Source: Dissophora ornata (lineage: Eukaryota > Mortierellomycota > Mortierellomycetes > Mortierellales > Mortierellaceae). From it: a DNA stretch of 64,000 nt. Under the pieces are notes generated by a model, which searched no databases, was not told the DNA's origin, and worked only from the letters and a program-made list of their open reading frames with translations. The stretch spans positions 1 to 64,000 of the forward strand of contig MU616653.1 of NCBI GenBank assembly GCA_025201705.1, given 5' to 3'. Below are positions 9,828 to 19,736 of this stretch, piece after piece (positions within the stretch are counted from its first letter, which is position 1; each line of letters opens with the position of its first letter). Position numbers and translations under genes: made by a program.

Positions 9828-11611
9828 TAGGGTTCAAAAGAAAGTAACTGGAGGTATATCAAGGAACAAGGAACGAAGAGGGGGAAAGCAGTGAAGGTAG
9901 AGGGAGTAGCACCGCTCGCGGAGGAGTGTCAGGCGAGACTGGATCAGGCTAGAGTATGAATCCTGCGACAATCCGGGTTGAGGTAGCTAGGGTAGTTGGC
10001 TCTGGTGTTTGGCTGTGACAGGTACCGCTTGGCGAAAGAGGAAGTGAAGGCAAGTGGGATTTCGCAGTGATTGAGCAAGGAGAGAAAGGGAGAAGGAGAG
10101 AAGGAGAGAAATAAAAAAGAGAGAGATGGCAAGTTCTGTTGTCGGTTTGCTTCAGAGATGTCAGTGGTGGCGGTGGAATGAAAGGAATGAGAAGGTGAAG
10201 AGAGGAGAGAAGAAGAGGCAGAGAGAGGAGGAGAGGACTGAACCTTGATGTGAGGACCAGAAATGGACGGCCCGAAATAAACATCAAATCTATTTTGTCA
10301 GTCAGGGACACTGACCGGCCTCCCTTTCGTTTATTGCTCGCCTGAGTCACCCAGTCCGATCGCACATCTGGTGGATGCCGTGTGCACCCTACTGCTCTTT
10401 GCTTGCCATTCCAGTTCTTTTTTTTTTTTACTTTGCACGCCACGATGTTGTTCTTATGAAGTATCGGACAGCACACGATCATTGGATCTGATGTATCTCT
10501 TCTCTCCGCGTGGTTTTTCTTTTCTTTTATTTGTGTCCTGCCGGACAATGTTTAAAGAAACATCACCCCCTCCCCCAGGTGCACAGTATCCACAATGGCC
10601 CTACCCTGCACTCATTCATGAATACCTCCGATTCCTGGCTAACAACCTGTCTGTGCTCATCATCATTTACATTCCTGTCTTGAGGGAGGGAGGGAGGGAG
10701 GTGCAGCAACAATCTGGTTAAGGTGTACATGTACAGCGGTGGTGTAATGTTACCTCGCCCACGGACACACGATTCGATCCGGTTTGTTTACGGAAAGGGG
10801 AGGGGGGATATTTTGAGAGGAGAAAGGGGGGAATGCAGACAGGCGAGGGATTGGCTGTTGAAATGTGGGGAACACACAAACAGACAACACGAGCTCAGTC
10901 AAACTAGTGAAGTATGGAAATAGAGTGACCATGAGATGACATTAAACAAGGCCCAGGAATTCAACACAGACACCCAATTGCTCCCTCCATTCGGCAATAA
11001 TAGTTAGATTCACGCCCGCCACTTGTCAAAAGTATTTTCCAACCGAATGTGGAAGATCTGACATGCAATACATGTAAGGCACAGTGACTGTTGCTCTGGG
11101 GGGTTGCCTGAGCAACAGATCCGGGGCTTACTCGGATGTGCTTGGCTATGTGTGACTCTCCCACCGTTCCTTTCCGGCTGAGGTGGTCAGCAAGCAAAGT
11201 ACGCACGGAATGCATGTACACGATCAATTGCAGGGGAGGGCAGCCTGGTTGGATACAGCAGCCCTGCTTGCTGCGATGATCTGGCAGGGAGAGCACATGC
11301 ATGCAACGCAGCACAGAGACACATTGCACGTTGTGAGAAGAGCGACCTTGTTAAGTTAGGAAGCACACGTGAAACTCTGTTGGAAGTCAAAAACATAAAC
11401 GGACCCCACACGGGAATTTATTTCCAAGGCCGAAGGTCTCCCATCGCCCTCAATTCTGACTGGCCCTCCCGCACGCACACACGCCCACAGTCCCTGTGCT
11501 TCCCTCTCGAGAACCCGTCCTTTTTTCGCTCCTACTTTTTGTCGCATTCCATTCTGCTCCTCTCCATCACTCTTCTCTCCACTCCACTCCACTCCCAGAT
11601 CCAGCTCAAAA
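9828..11611. other. divergent intergenic region with purine-rich promoter tracts and G-rich repeat
   Basis: Separates the carrier (minus) from the acyl-CoA dehydrogenase (plus). From about 10080 to 10240 the plus strand is A/G-rich (GAGAGAAAGGG type), i.e. pyrimidine-rich upstream of the carrier on its coding strand; 11500-11600 is likewise C/T-rich before the dehydrogenase. Both are typical fungal promoter features. A GGGA repeat at 10684-10701 could form a G-quadruplex. No reading frame is convincing. Confidence 0.5.
10684..10701 (+). repeat. GGGA repeat, possible G-quadruplex
   Basis: Four consecutive GGGA units followed by GG. Runs of three G separated by single A meet the usual quadruplex rule. 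Position in a divergent promoter region is noted; function is unknown. Confidence 0.5.
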
Positions 11612-13532
11612 ATGTTCTCCGCCATCCGCCCTCGTCTCGCTTCCGTCGTTGCCAAGCCCGCCGTCCTGAACGCGGTCCGCCCCAGGTAACGAACACGACC
11701 CACCACCGTCTGAATCAGGAGCTCATGCATCGCTTGCATCACTCAAGGGACAACCACTTGCAATCACCAACTGCAGGACACAACTTGCTCCCACACACTC
11801 GTCCCTCCCAGGACACGCACAGGAAATTGTTATACGCAACCCTCATGTCTCTGATGGTGTCAATTGACATGAAGACTCACCTGTGCCTGATATCTTGTTC
11901 TTTTGCATGGATCGCCATAGGTTCTTCTCTCAGGCTGTCGTTGCCCGCAATAACATCGTCTCGCTCCACACCTTAACCGAGGATGAGGAGATTTTGCGCG
12001 ATTCCGGTACGGCTCTTGTTTCTAATGATGGATATAAAAACCGTCGTTCACTGGATCACGCTTGCAGTGGCCATCTCGGGATCAATTAAACTCATCCGAC
12101 ATCGTTTCTGACCCTATTTTTGTAATAGTTGCTCGCTTTGCCCAGGAGCAGATCCTCCCCAAGGTTGCTCAGATGGACGAGAACGAGCAGGTGGACAAGG
12201 ATGTCCTCAAGGGCTTGTTCGAGCAGGGCGTACGTTTGTCGATCCATTTTATTGTTATTATATTAAGTTCTCCCTTGATTTCCCACGCCCTACGCCATAT
12301 TGGAACAGGCGCTCATATGGCTCCTCTGCCCTTTGCTTTTTTTTCAATCTCTAATAGTTGATGGGTATCGAGACCGATGCAAAGTACGACGGCTCCGAGT
12401 CATCGTTCATGTCTGCCATCTTGACCATTGAGGAGCTCGCCAAGGTTGATCCATCCATCTCCGTTCTCTGCGATGTCCAGGTTTGTATCCTCTTACGTTG
12501 CTCGCCGGTCGCGATATCTTCCGAACATGAACCGTAATCGGTCTAACATTCCGTACTTGCTTATCTGTCGTGCGGATTAGAACACTCTTGTCAACACCTT
12601 GTTCCGCAAGTACGCCTCGGATGACATCAAGGAGCGCTTCTTGCCCCGCCTCGCCACCGACACTGTTGGCTGCTTCTGCTTGTCTGAGGCTGGTTCCGGA
12701 TCGGACGCTTTCGCTCTCCAGACCCGCGCTGTCAAGGATGGCGACAACTATATCCTCAACGGCACCAAGATGTGGATCACCAACTCTGGCGAGGCTGAGA
12801 TCTTCTTGGTCTTTGCCAACGTTGCTCCCGAGAAGGGCTACAAGGGCATCACCTGCTTTGTCGTTGACAAGAGCATGGGTGTCCAGGTCATGAAGAAGGA
12901 GTCGAAGCTCGGAATTCGTGCCTCGTCGACCTGCACCTTGAACTTTGATGATGTTGTCGTCCCCGCCAGCAACATTTTGGGAGAGGTTGGAAAGGGTTAC
13001 AAGTATGCCATTGAGATCTTGAACGAGGGTCGTATTGGTATTGCTGCTCAGATGTTGGGTCTTGCTCAGGGCGCTTTCGACGTCACCATGCCTTACCTCT
13101 TCCAGCGCAAGCAGTTCGGTTCCTACATCGGTTCCTTCCAGGGCATGCAGCAGCAGTATGCTCAGATCGCTGTCGATATCGAGGCCGCCAGACTCTTGAC
13201 CTACAACGCTGCCCGTCTGAAGGAGCAGGGCAAGCCCTTCGTCAAGGAGGCTGCTATGGCCAAGCTCTATGCCTCCCAGGTTGCTGAGCGCACTGCCTCG
13301 CGCTGCATTGAGTGGTCTGGTGGAATTGGCTTCACCCGTGATTTCCCTGTCGAGAAATTCTACCGCGACTGCAAGATCGGTGCCATCTACGAGGGGTAAG
13401 TTTGAGGAAGCTTTTTTTTCGATGGCTGACCAAAACACCTTGATATTTCTTGTACGTTTTTCCATCAATAGAACCAGCAACATTCAGCTCCAGACCATTG
13501 CCAAGATCCTCGAGAAGCAGTACTCTTCTTAA
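11612..13532 (+). CDS. ACADSB: short/branched-chain acyl-CoA dehydrogenase, mitochondrial
   Basis: Model: exons 11612..11685, 11921..12006, 12129..12229, 12358..12480, 12581..13395, 13472..13532; 419 residues. It is a complete acyl-CoA dehydrogenase with an Arg/Ala-rich, mitochondria-targeting N-terminus. Family landmarks include [33 protein letters not shown] and QRKQFGS. The catalytic base is the Glu of AIYEGTSNIQL (about residue 399), whose next codon is split by the last intron. That sequence plus the overall length match the ACADSB branch, which oxidises 2-methyl-branched acyl-CoA in isoleucine breakdown, passing electrons to ETF via FAD. All introns are GT-AG with matching phases. Fungal relatives may accept short straight chains, so exact substrate is open. 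Confidence 0.88.
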
Positions 13533-14371
13533 ACGAGAAGTCTACTATCCATTGTCATATATCTTCCGTCTCCCCTGTTCGTTGTACGTTCCTATTAGAT
13601 TTCAATAAAAAAAAACAAAGTGGTCAAAACCTGTCTGTGCTCCTGGGACTGAGGTGGAGAGCTACCACGTGATACCCAGTTTACAATAGAAAATTTAAAT
13701 TGATTGATTTCATCCAATCACAGAACAAGCAGAGATCTGTCCAAAACTCAATTCACAACTTCCGCGCCTAGCTGAAGATGAAATAGTTTGTGTCTACAAG
13801 AACCATCTATTTCTTTATAGTTGCAGGCGTGTCATGTCTTTACATCTACAAGACAATGAACTTCGCTTATACACGGAGCAAGGCCTAGTGCGCTCGGAAC
13901 CCATTGAATCTAACAAGGTGAAAATGATCACATCAACCTTTAAAGCTGTTCAACTCGAAGCAGGGATACATGCATAAGGCAGGCACACTGATCAAATCAG
14001 TATTCTTGCAAGTGTTTGACTCTAGGTTTTTTCAGTTGATAATAAATTGTTACATTCTTCACTTGTCCTATCTATCTATATTCTATGGACATTCATGCAC
14101 TACAAAGACGATAGAAGATTCTTACGTCCATTATCTGAACTGGCCACCGCTCCATGTGTCATCCGACTTGCTTTACTTCCACTTGATGGTATGTGCTGAC
14201 AAAATAAAGAAAGAACGGATCTACCGCACCTTGCACCAGATGTCTTCCCAAACAACCTTACATCCAGCGTGTCTGTTTAATATTACTAAATCCAAACAAT
14301 ACACGACAGGTCTTCCATCGAAAGGTCCTCCAAATCTTACTTGATAAAGTTGGCGACGACCCCCAGCAGTA
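13533..14371. other. intergenic downstream of the acyl-CoA dehydrogenase
   Basis: A/T-rich, with a polyadenylation-type AATAAA at 13604-13609 about 70 bases past the stop. The rest holds no supported gene and leads into the repeat island. Confidence 0.4.
13604..13609 (+). terminator. polyadenylation signal of the acyl-CoA dehydrogenase gene
   Basis: AATAAA followed by an A run, about 72 bases after the TAA at 13530-13532. Confidence 0.5.
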
Positions 14372-14400
14372 GGGAATAGACAAGCGGGAATAGACAAGGG
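14372..14400 (+). repeat. left copies of the GGGAATAGACAAG repeat
   Basis: Two copies, starting at 14372 and 14386, of the unit head that recurs at 15154-15320. They are preceded by CCCCAGCAGTAG, matching the unit tail seen in the right array. This suggests the array once continued across the inserted element at 14423-15136. Confidence 0.7.
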
Positions 14401-14412
14401 GTGAAAACATTT

Positions 14413-14430
14413 GAGTTGCCCGGGCAACTC
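14413..14430. repeat. perfect 18-base palindrome at the left end of the inserted element
   Basis: GAGTTGCCCGGGCAACTC is identical to its reverse complement. Its right half is the outer end of the left inverted-repeat arm; its left half has the same sequence as the right element end. Confidence 0.8.
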
Positions 14431-15136
14431 ATGTCCACTCATTTTGACCCTTAACATCATGTGTCCACTCAAATGGCGCCTTGAAATAAAGACAGACTGG
14501 ATTATCCATCACATTTTTCACTCCTACACTTCCAACTTGCTCCCATACTCCATTTATTCGCTTTCATAGGCAGCAGCAAGCGCGGCATCAGCGTGGTCTT
14601 TTTTCGCCGGGGGTAACTGTAACTCCGTTGATGCCTGCCTCCTTGAAGTGGTAGAACATTGTGCTGCTACGATCTGATGCATATCTTTTATGAAGGATAA
14701 AACGCGCATCTCCTCTTTCTATCTTGTGGCAGCAAGTACGGCATGTTGGCAGAAGACCTTCCCTTCCCACAACATCTGTGGGAAGTCCTTCTCGATAGTA
14801 AGTTCTCCTGCGCGACGGCGCCTGATGTGTACACCGGGAATGTTCAAGGCATCGGGCATCAAGCTGTTGTACGATTGCAGTGCTCAATGGCCTACGATCA
14901 TCACATCCGAACAGTATTTGATGGATCCCTTTGCAAAGGGCTATCTCAACCGCAGATAATGCAACACTTCACATGGCTAGGTGAGGTGAGAGATGCAGGG
15001 GTCGAGTGCAGGCTTAAAGTTTGCTCCGTTTGTTTTGAGTGGACATGTTTTTATTTTATTTTTTTACACCTGGTGTATTGCCCCGCCATTTGAGTGGACA
15101 TCTCTTAAGGGTCGAAATGAGTGGACATGAGTTGCC
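14423..15136. mobile_element. non-autonomous DNA element with inverted terminal repeats (MITE-like)
   Basis: Arms of about 53-56 bases at 14423-14478 and 15084-15136 are inverted copies: both give, read inward, GGCAACTC, ATGTCCACTCATTT, GACCCTTAA, then TGTCCACTCAAATGGCG, with a few mismatches and a small gap. A ten-base motif, TGTCCACTCA, occurs twice in each arm and again near 15034-15043, like subterminal transposase-binding repeats. The interior (about 600 bases) contains no transposase; frames on both strands are short. It sits inside an array of GGGAATAGAC repeats. No target duplication was established. I infer a MITE or deleted DNA transposon of unknown superfamily. Confidence 0.65.
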
Positions 15137-15153
15137 ATTTCTCTCTCAGTTGT

Positions 15154-15346
15154 GGGAATAGACAAGCCATGGCTCCCTCATTCACTCGTCTATCTCCAGC
15201 AGCAGGAATAGACAAGCCATTACTCTCTCGTTCATTCACTCGTCTACTCCCAGTAGCGGGGATAGACAAGCCATGACTACCTCATTCACTCGTCTATCCC
15301 TAGCAGCAGGAATAGACGAGCCATTACTCTCTCATTCATTCGTCCA
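15154..15346 (+). repeat. tandem array of 51-53 base hairpin-forming units
   Basis: Four units start at about 15154, 15205, 15258 and 15309. Each begins GG(G/A)ATAGACAAGCC and, in the first three, ends CACTCGTCTA(T/C)(C/T)CC, so head and tail are inverted copies able to pair into a stem. Units differ at several middle positions. Two further heads lie at 14372 and 14386, left of the inserted element. Confidence 0.8.
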
Positions 15347-15658
15347 CAGTGCTCCACAAAAGTGGGCACATGATGCAAACTTTTCAACATCCTCGTCTCA
15401 TTCTCATTCGTTATCCCATTCATTCACCACCAAATACCATCAAACATTCGTCTGCTTCAAGTCGCTTGGGATTTGTAATCGATGGCGGCATTAGCGAGGA
15501 AAGCGATTTAGTTAATGGCATTTCCATTTGCCCACTATTATGAAAACTATATAATGCACTGCTTTGTCGAGGGATAAGTTTCCATTGTGTGAAAGACAAC
15601 CTTCACGAAACATCATAGTTGTTGCTTGTCCAGGACATACACCGATTTTCAGCTCGAT
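15347..15658. other. non-coding spacer between repeat array and transposase relic
   Basis: Contains T/C-rich stretches echoing the array tails (TCATTCATTCACC type). No supported gene. Confidence 0.4.
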
Positions 15659-15900
15659 ATGCCTCTTCCTTCAGCAATTGCTGACAATGCTACTGTGCAT
15701 CTTCTCTAAGGAAAGTCGGTCAAAGAGGCGTCTAGTCAACTCGGAATCTCACAAGGCACTGTGAAGAAAGTCAGGAAAGACGGCAAGGAAAACATTCCAG
15801 AGCCAAAGATGGGTCGACCATCAAAAGGTTTACAGACCGGGTTATCCAGGGATGGATTAGGACTTTCTTCCAAGGTGCTGCAAGAAAAAATGACCTGTAA
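15659..15900 (+). pseudogene. Tc1/mariner-like transposase N-terminal relic
   Basis: Starting at ATG 15659, the frame reads MPLPSAIADNATVHLL, hits TAA at 15707-15709, and continues in frame with KSVKEASSQLGISQGTVKKV, a typical helix-turn-helix of Tc1/mariner transposases, then a GRPSK hook-like motif near 15811-15825. At about 15832-15840 the sense moves to another frame, TDRVIQGWIRTFF, resembling the second DNA-binding helix set, and stops at TAA near 15900. The catalytic DDE part is missing. One nonsense codon and one frameshift mark it as dead. Family assignment rests on the helix-turn-helix pattern only. Confidence 0.6.
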
Positions 15901-16009
15901 ATAAACCATAATAAATTAGAGCGAACACGCAATGGTGGGGCGCGAAAAATATTGACTTGCAAGTTGCAGTAAGATCTGGATAATTGACAAAAGGTGCGAG
16001 GATTTTTTT

Positions 16010-16015
16010 TTTATT
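16010..16015 (-). terminator. polyadenylation signal of HSP78
   Basis: AATAAA on the minus strand, about 30 bases past the stop codon at 16046, next to a T run on the plus strand. Confidence 0.45.
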
Positions 16016-16045
16016 GATTACGAAACTACAGCTGGCATACTTTTT

Positions 16046-19000
16046 TCACTGCGTGTGCTCAGTGGTAGGAATGAGCTTTAACTCATCGTTCTCAACTGTG
16101 ACCTTTACCTCCTCTCCGACCTTGATGTTGCCTTGGATAATGAGTTTGGCAAGAGGCTGGAGCAACTGCTTCTGAATGACGCGGTTCAGTGGACGAGCAC
16201 CATAAGCGGAGCTGTATCCGCGGTTGGCAAGCCATTCCTTTGCGCCAGCATCCGCAACAATCGTGATACGACGATCCTCGAGACGAGTCTGGACTTCGCG
16301 CAGACGAACTTTGACAATGTCACGGATAGCGTTGTGCGACAGGCGGTTGAACACGACCTAATGAAGACGACAACCACGAAAGAGAGAGAGAGAGTCAGTA
16401 AAAACTAAAAGCGCAAAAGTTCAAAAACGACAGTGAAATTTCAAATCACAAAGTATTCTCACCATGTCATCAATACGGTTGACAAACTCGGGGGCGAAAT
16501 GCCTCCTCACGACTTGCATGACAGCCTCCTTCTCCGAGTCCGTAACCTTGCCCTCGTCCTCCTCAGCCGTCGTCTTCGCCAACTTGCTCATCATGGACGG
16601 AGTTCTAGCCGATGAATCATCCTCCGCAATCGCCAGCATATCCGCGCCCAAGTTGGACGTCATGATAATAATCGTATTCCTAAAGTCGACCGTGCGACCC
16701 TGCGAATCCGTCAAGCGACCGTCATCGAGCACCTGCAGCATTAAGTTGAAGACATCCTTATTGGCCTTTTCCATTTCGTCAAACAAGATCACAGAGTATG
16801 GCTTGCGGCGAATAGCCTCTGTCAACTCTCCACCTTCTTCGTGGCCCACATAACCGGGTGGAGCACCAATGAGACGCGAGGTTGAGAACTTCTCCATGTA
16901 TTCAGACATATCGATACGGACGATCGCATTCTCGGTGTCGAAGAGGAACTGGGCGATAGCCTTACACAACTCCGTCTTTCCGACACCAGTAGGACCAAGG
17001 AACAAGAATGAGGCAATCGGACGAGTGGGGCTCGAGAGACCAGCGCGACTCAAGCGCACAGCCTCCGCTACCGCAGAGATAGCCTCATCCTGACCAACCA
17101 CACGCTCCGACAGAGCTTTCTCCATGCCCAGCAGCCGTTCCTTCTCACCCTTAAGCAGATTCTGGACAGGGATGCCTGTCATTCTGGCAACAACGCGCGA
17201 GATATCGTCAGCAGTGACGCGCTCATGGATCAGACTCTCCACCTCTTCTTGAGTGCCCAAAGGTCCCATGGGCCTTTCTATCTCTGTGTTCTCTAAACCA
17301 GCCTCAATTGCCTCCATAGGCACCTTCTCCTCCTTCGGGAGCTGGGCTTCCAGACTAGGGATCACTCCGTAGCGGAGCTCAGATGCGCGGGTAAAATCTC
17401 CTCTGCGCTGGGCAGCTTCGAGATCAATACGTGCCTGCTCCAATTTGGCCTTGGAACTCTTGATATCATTAAGCTTATCCCTATAAACGGAACAGTACAT
17501 CAAAAATGTCAGTAAAATCTTTCAAATGCTCGCGTTTGCCACCAAATTTGATCCGATACACAATCATTGCAAGTGTAACTTACTTTTCACGCTCCCAAAC
17601 CTCAGTCAAGCGCTTCGACTCGTCCTTCTTCGTGGCCAGGTCATCTTCCAGTTTCTGGCGTCTCGAGACCGAGAGTGGGTCTGTCTCCTTCTTCAAGCTC
17701 TCCAGCTCGATTTGTATCGTCACAATGCTTCGATCCAAGCTCTCGATCACATCCGGCTTACTCTCCTGCTGCAGTCTCAGCTTTGAGCAGGCTTCATCCA
17801 CCAGATCAATTGCCTTATCTGGCAAGAATCGATCCGTAATATACCGATGACTTTGAACTGCGGCCGCCACCAAAGCAGAGTCTGCGATCCGGACTCCGTG
17901 ATGGACTTCATAACGCTCTTTCAGACCGCGGAGAATCGAGATTGTATCCTCGACTGTGGGCTCTTCGACCATCACGGACTGGAAACGGCGTGCCAATGCA
18001 GGATCCTTTTCGATGTATTTGCGGTACTCATCGATTGTGGTGGCTCCGCAGCAGTGTAGTTGACCTCGAGCTAAGGCAGGCTTCAGCATGTTACCGGCGT
18101 CCATGGCACCCTCGGACTTGCCGAGGCCCAGGAGCGTGTGCAGCTCATCAATGAACAAGATGATCTTGCCTTCCTCCGCAGTGACATCGGCCAAAACTGC
18201 CTTGAGGCGTTCCTCAAATTCACCTCTGGATATCGCGGTAAGTTGTTTCACAGATCACGCAAAAGGTAGAACGCGTGAGAAAAAATGATAGAAAAATCGC
18301 TGGTCTTGAGTAGAATATTCGGGAACCTTTCCTTTACCTGTATTTTGCTCCTGCGACGAGTGCACCCAGATCCAAGGAGATAACTCTTTTGTTCTTGATC
18401 GACTCTGGGACTTCTCCATTGACGATTCGCTGTGCCAGTCCCTCGACAACACTAGTCTTTCCTACTCCTGCCTCTCCGATCAAGACCGGGTTGTTCTTTG
18501 TTCTTCGGGCCAGGACTAATAGAAATGTATTAAAAAAAGAGTGTCAATATCCATACGGTATGTGGATCAATCGGTGCAAAAAAAAAAAAAGTGTCTTAGC
18601 GTTTTAGCGTTATACCTTGAATAGTTCGACGAATCTCTTCCTCACGTCCAATGACAGGATCGAGCTTTCCCTCGCTGGCGAGTTTTGTCAAGTCATTTCC
18701 CTACATTTAATGCAAGACATTTCACTGTGGTGAGATCGGGTTGTCTTGGGAGGAAAAGTGGACAATGTTATCGGCCTATTATTTTAAAAGGAGTAAACTT
18801 ACATATTGCGCAAGTGCCTTTCCTTGTTCATTCTGCTCAGGTGTGGGTTGAATCCTAAAGCCTTGTGGACCGCCTCGACCTTTTACAAAAACAAGTATAG
18901 ATCAGCCATCCGTTCACGCACAGATCGGGGAGAGATTCCTCATAGGCAATTGACAAAATATATACTCTACCAGTCTGATAGAAACGCTTAGCTCCAAGCC

Positions 19001-19280
19001 ATGGCGCCACCATGCATCCAGATCGAATGTTAGAAAGAGCAACAGTAGCCAAGAAGCCATGACGGGAAGCTGGCAATAAGGACATGACGTCTTTGCTGAC
19101 ATGAGTCGTTCTAGAAGACGCGTTGCTCATTGCCAAGGGATTTGCTGCCTTAGCAGTGGTGCTGGAAGCAGTAGTGAGCATCCTCTGAGAGACTCGCAGA
19201 TGTGACCCGCCCACGCGAGCGGCAGCAGCAGCGGCATGGGCCACGGTCTTTGAAGAGGTGCGCGTTGTGAGTGTGTACAT
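16046..19280 (-). CDS. HSP78: mitochondrial Hsp78 / ClpB-type disaggregase
   Basis: Model: exons 18971..19280, 18803..18879, 18616..18700, 18338..18515, 17584..18225, 16463..17480, 16046..16357; 873 residues, all junctions GT-AG and in phase. The N-terminus is Ala/Ser/Thr/Arg-rich like a mitochondrial presequence, and the ClpB N-domain is absent as in yeast Hsp78. NBD1 has Walker A GEAGVGKT (about 171-178) and Walker B ILFIDE; a coiled middle domain follows; NBD2 has Walker A GPTGVGKT (about 593-600) and Walker B VILFDE, then the [11 protein letters not shown] sensor-2 region. The hexameric ATPase resolves aggregates in the matrix with mtHsp70. Total length is slightly above yeast Hsp78. No clear heat-shock element was seen upstream, although an AGGGG stress-type motif occurs near 19354. 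Confidence 0.92.
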
Positions 19281-19736
19281 TTTTTATGGTTGTTGGTAAA
19301 AGCTTGTTTGGTGTTCAATAGTTGAGTAGGGCTGCTACGGCCGGGCGGGGAGGAGAGGGGGAATCTTTGCGTCTCTTGTTGTGTGAATGGCGGAATGAAT
19401 GAAAGAGAGATCAAATGAGCGACAAAGTGGGAAAAGGAATGCAAAGGTTGAGAGCTAATATCTTTTCTGCAGCCATGGGTCGGTGTTGCTACGGTGCAAC
19501 TTTGCAATGCGCCAGTGTCTCAGACCTTTTTTTTTTTTGTCAAGTCACTTTTTCCTTTTCTGTCTGCAGAGTTTATATAGTTTGATCGGGTGGAAAGGAA
19601 TCTGCCAGAAAAACATTTGTATTATCTTTTTACAACACATTCTCTCTTTTTCTCTGAAGGGAAGAATATATATCAGTGGGTGGTGGAGGAGGGGGAGATT
19701 ATTGTTTTGTTCGGAATGTCTTCTTTTCTTATTTTT
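19281..19736. other. HSP78 upstream region / 3' flank of the PH-domain gene
   Basis: Contains a GC-rich patch with AGGGG (STRE-like) near 19354 and an imperfect GTTGC...GCAAC hairpin near 19486-19501. No gene is supported. Confidence 0.35.

Noticed and set aside
9949..10548. 199-residue minus-strand frame in the carrier promoter
   Set aside because: Ser/Leu/Pro low complexity from a pyrimidine-rich promoter tract, no domain.
12407..13483. 358-residue minus-strand frame across the acyl-CoA dehydrogenase
   Set aside because: Antisense shadow of a strongly codon-biased exon; the plus frame has all catalytic motifs and splice sites.
15154..15346. CRISPR-like array
   Set aside because: Only four units, units are internally palindromic with diverged middles, no spacer/repeat alternation, and the host is a fungus.
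19281..19736. Heat-shock element upstream of HSP78
   Set aside because: No array of three alternating GAA/TTC units was found; only an AGGGG stress-type pentamer, too short to be decisive.
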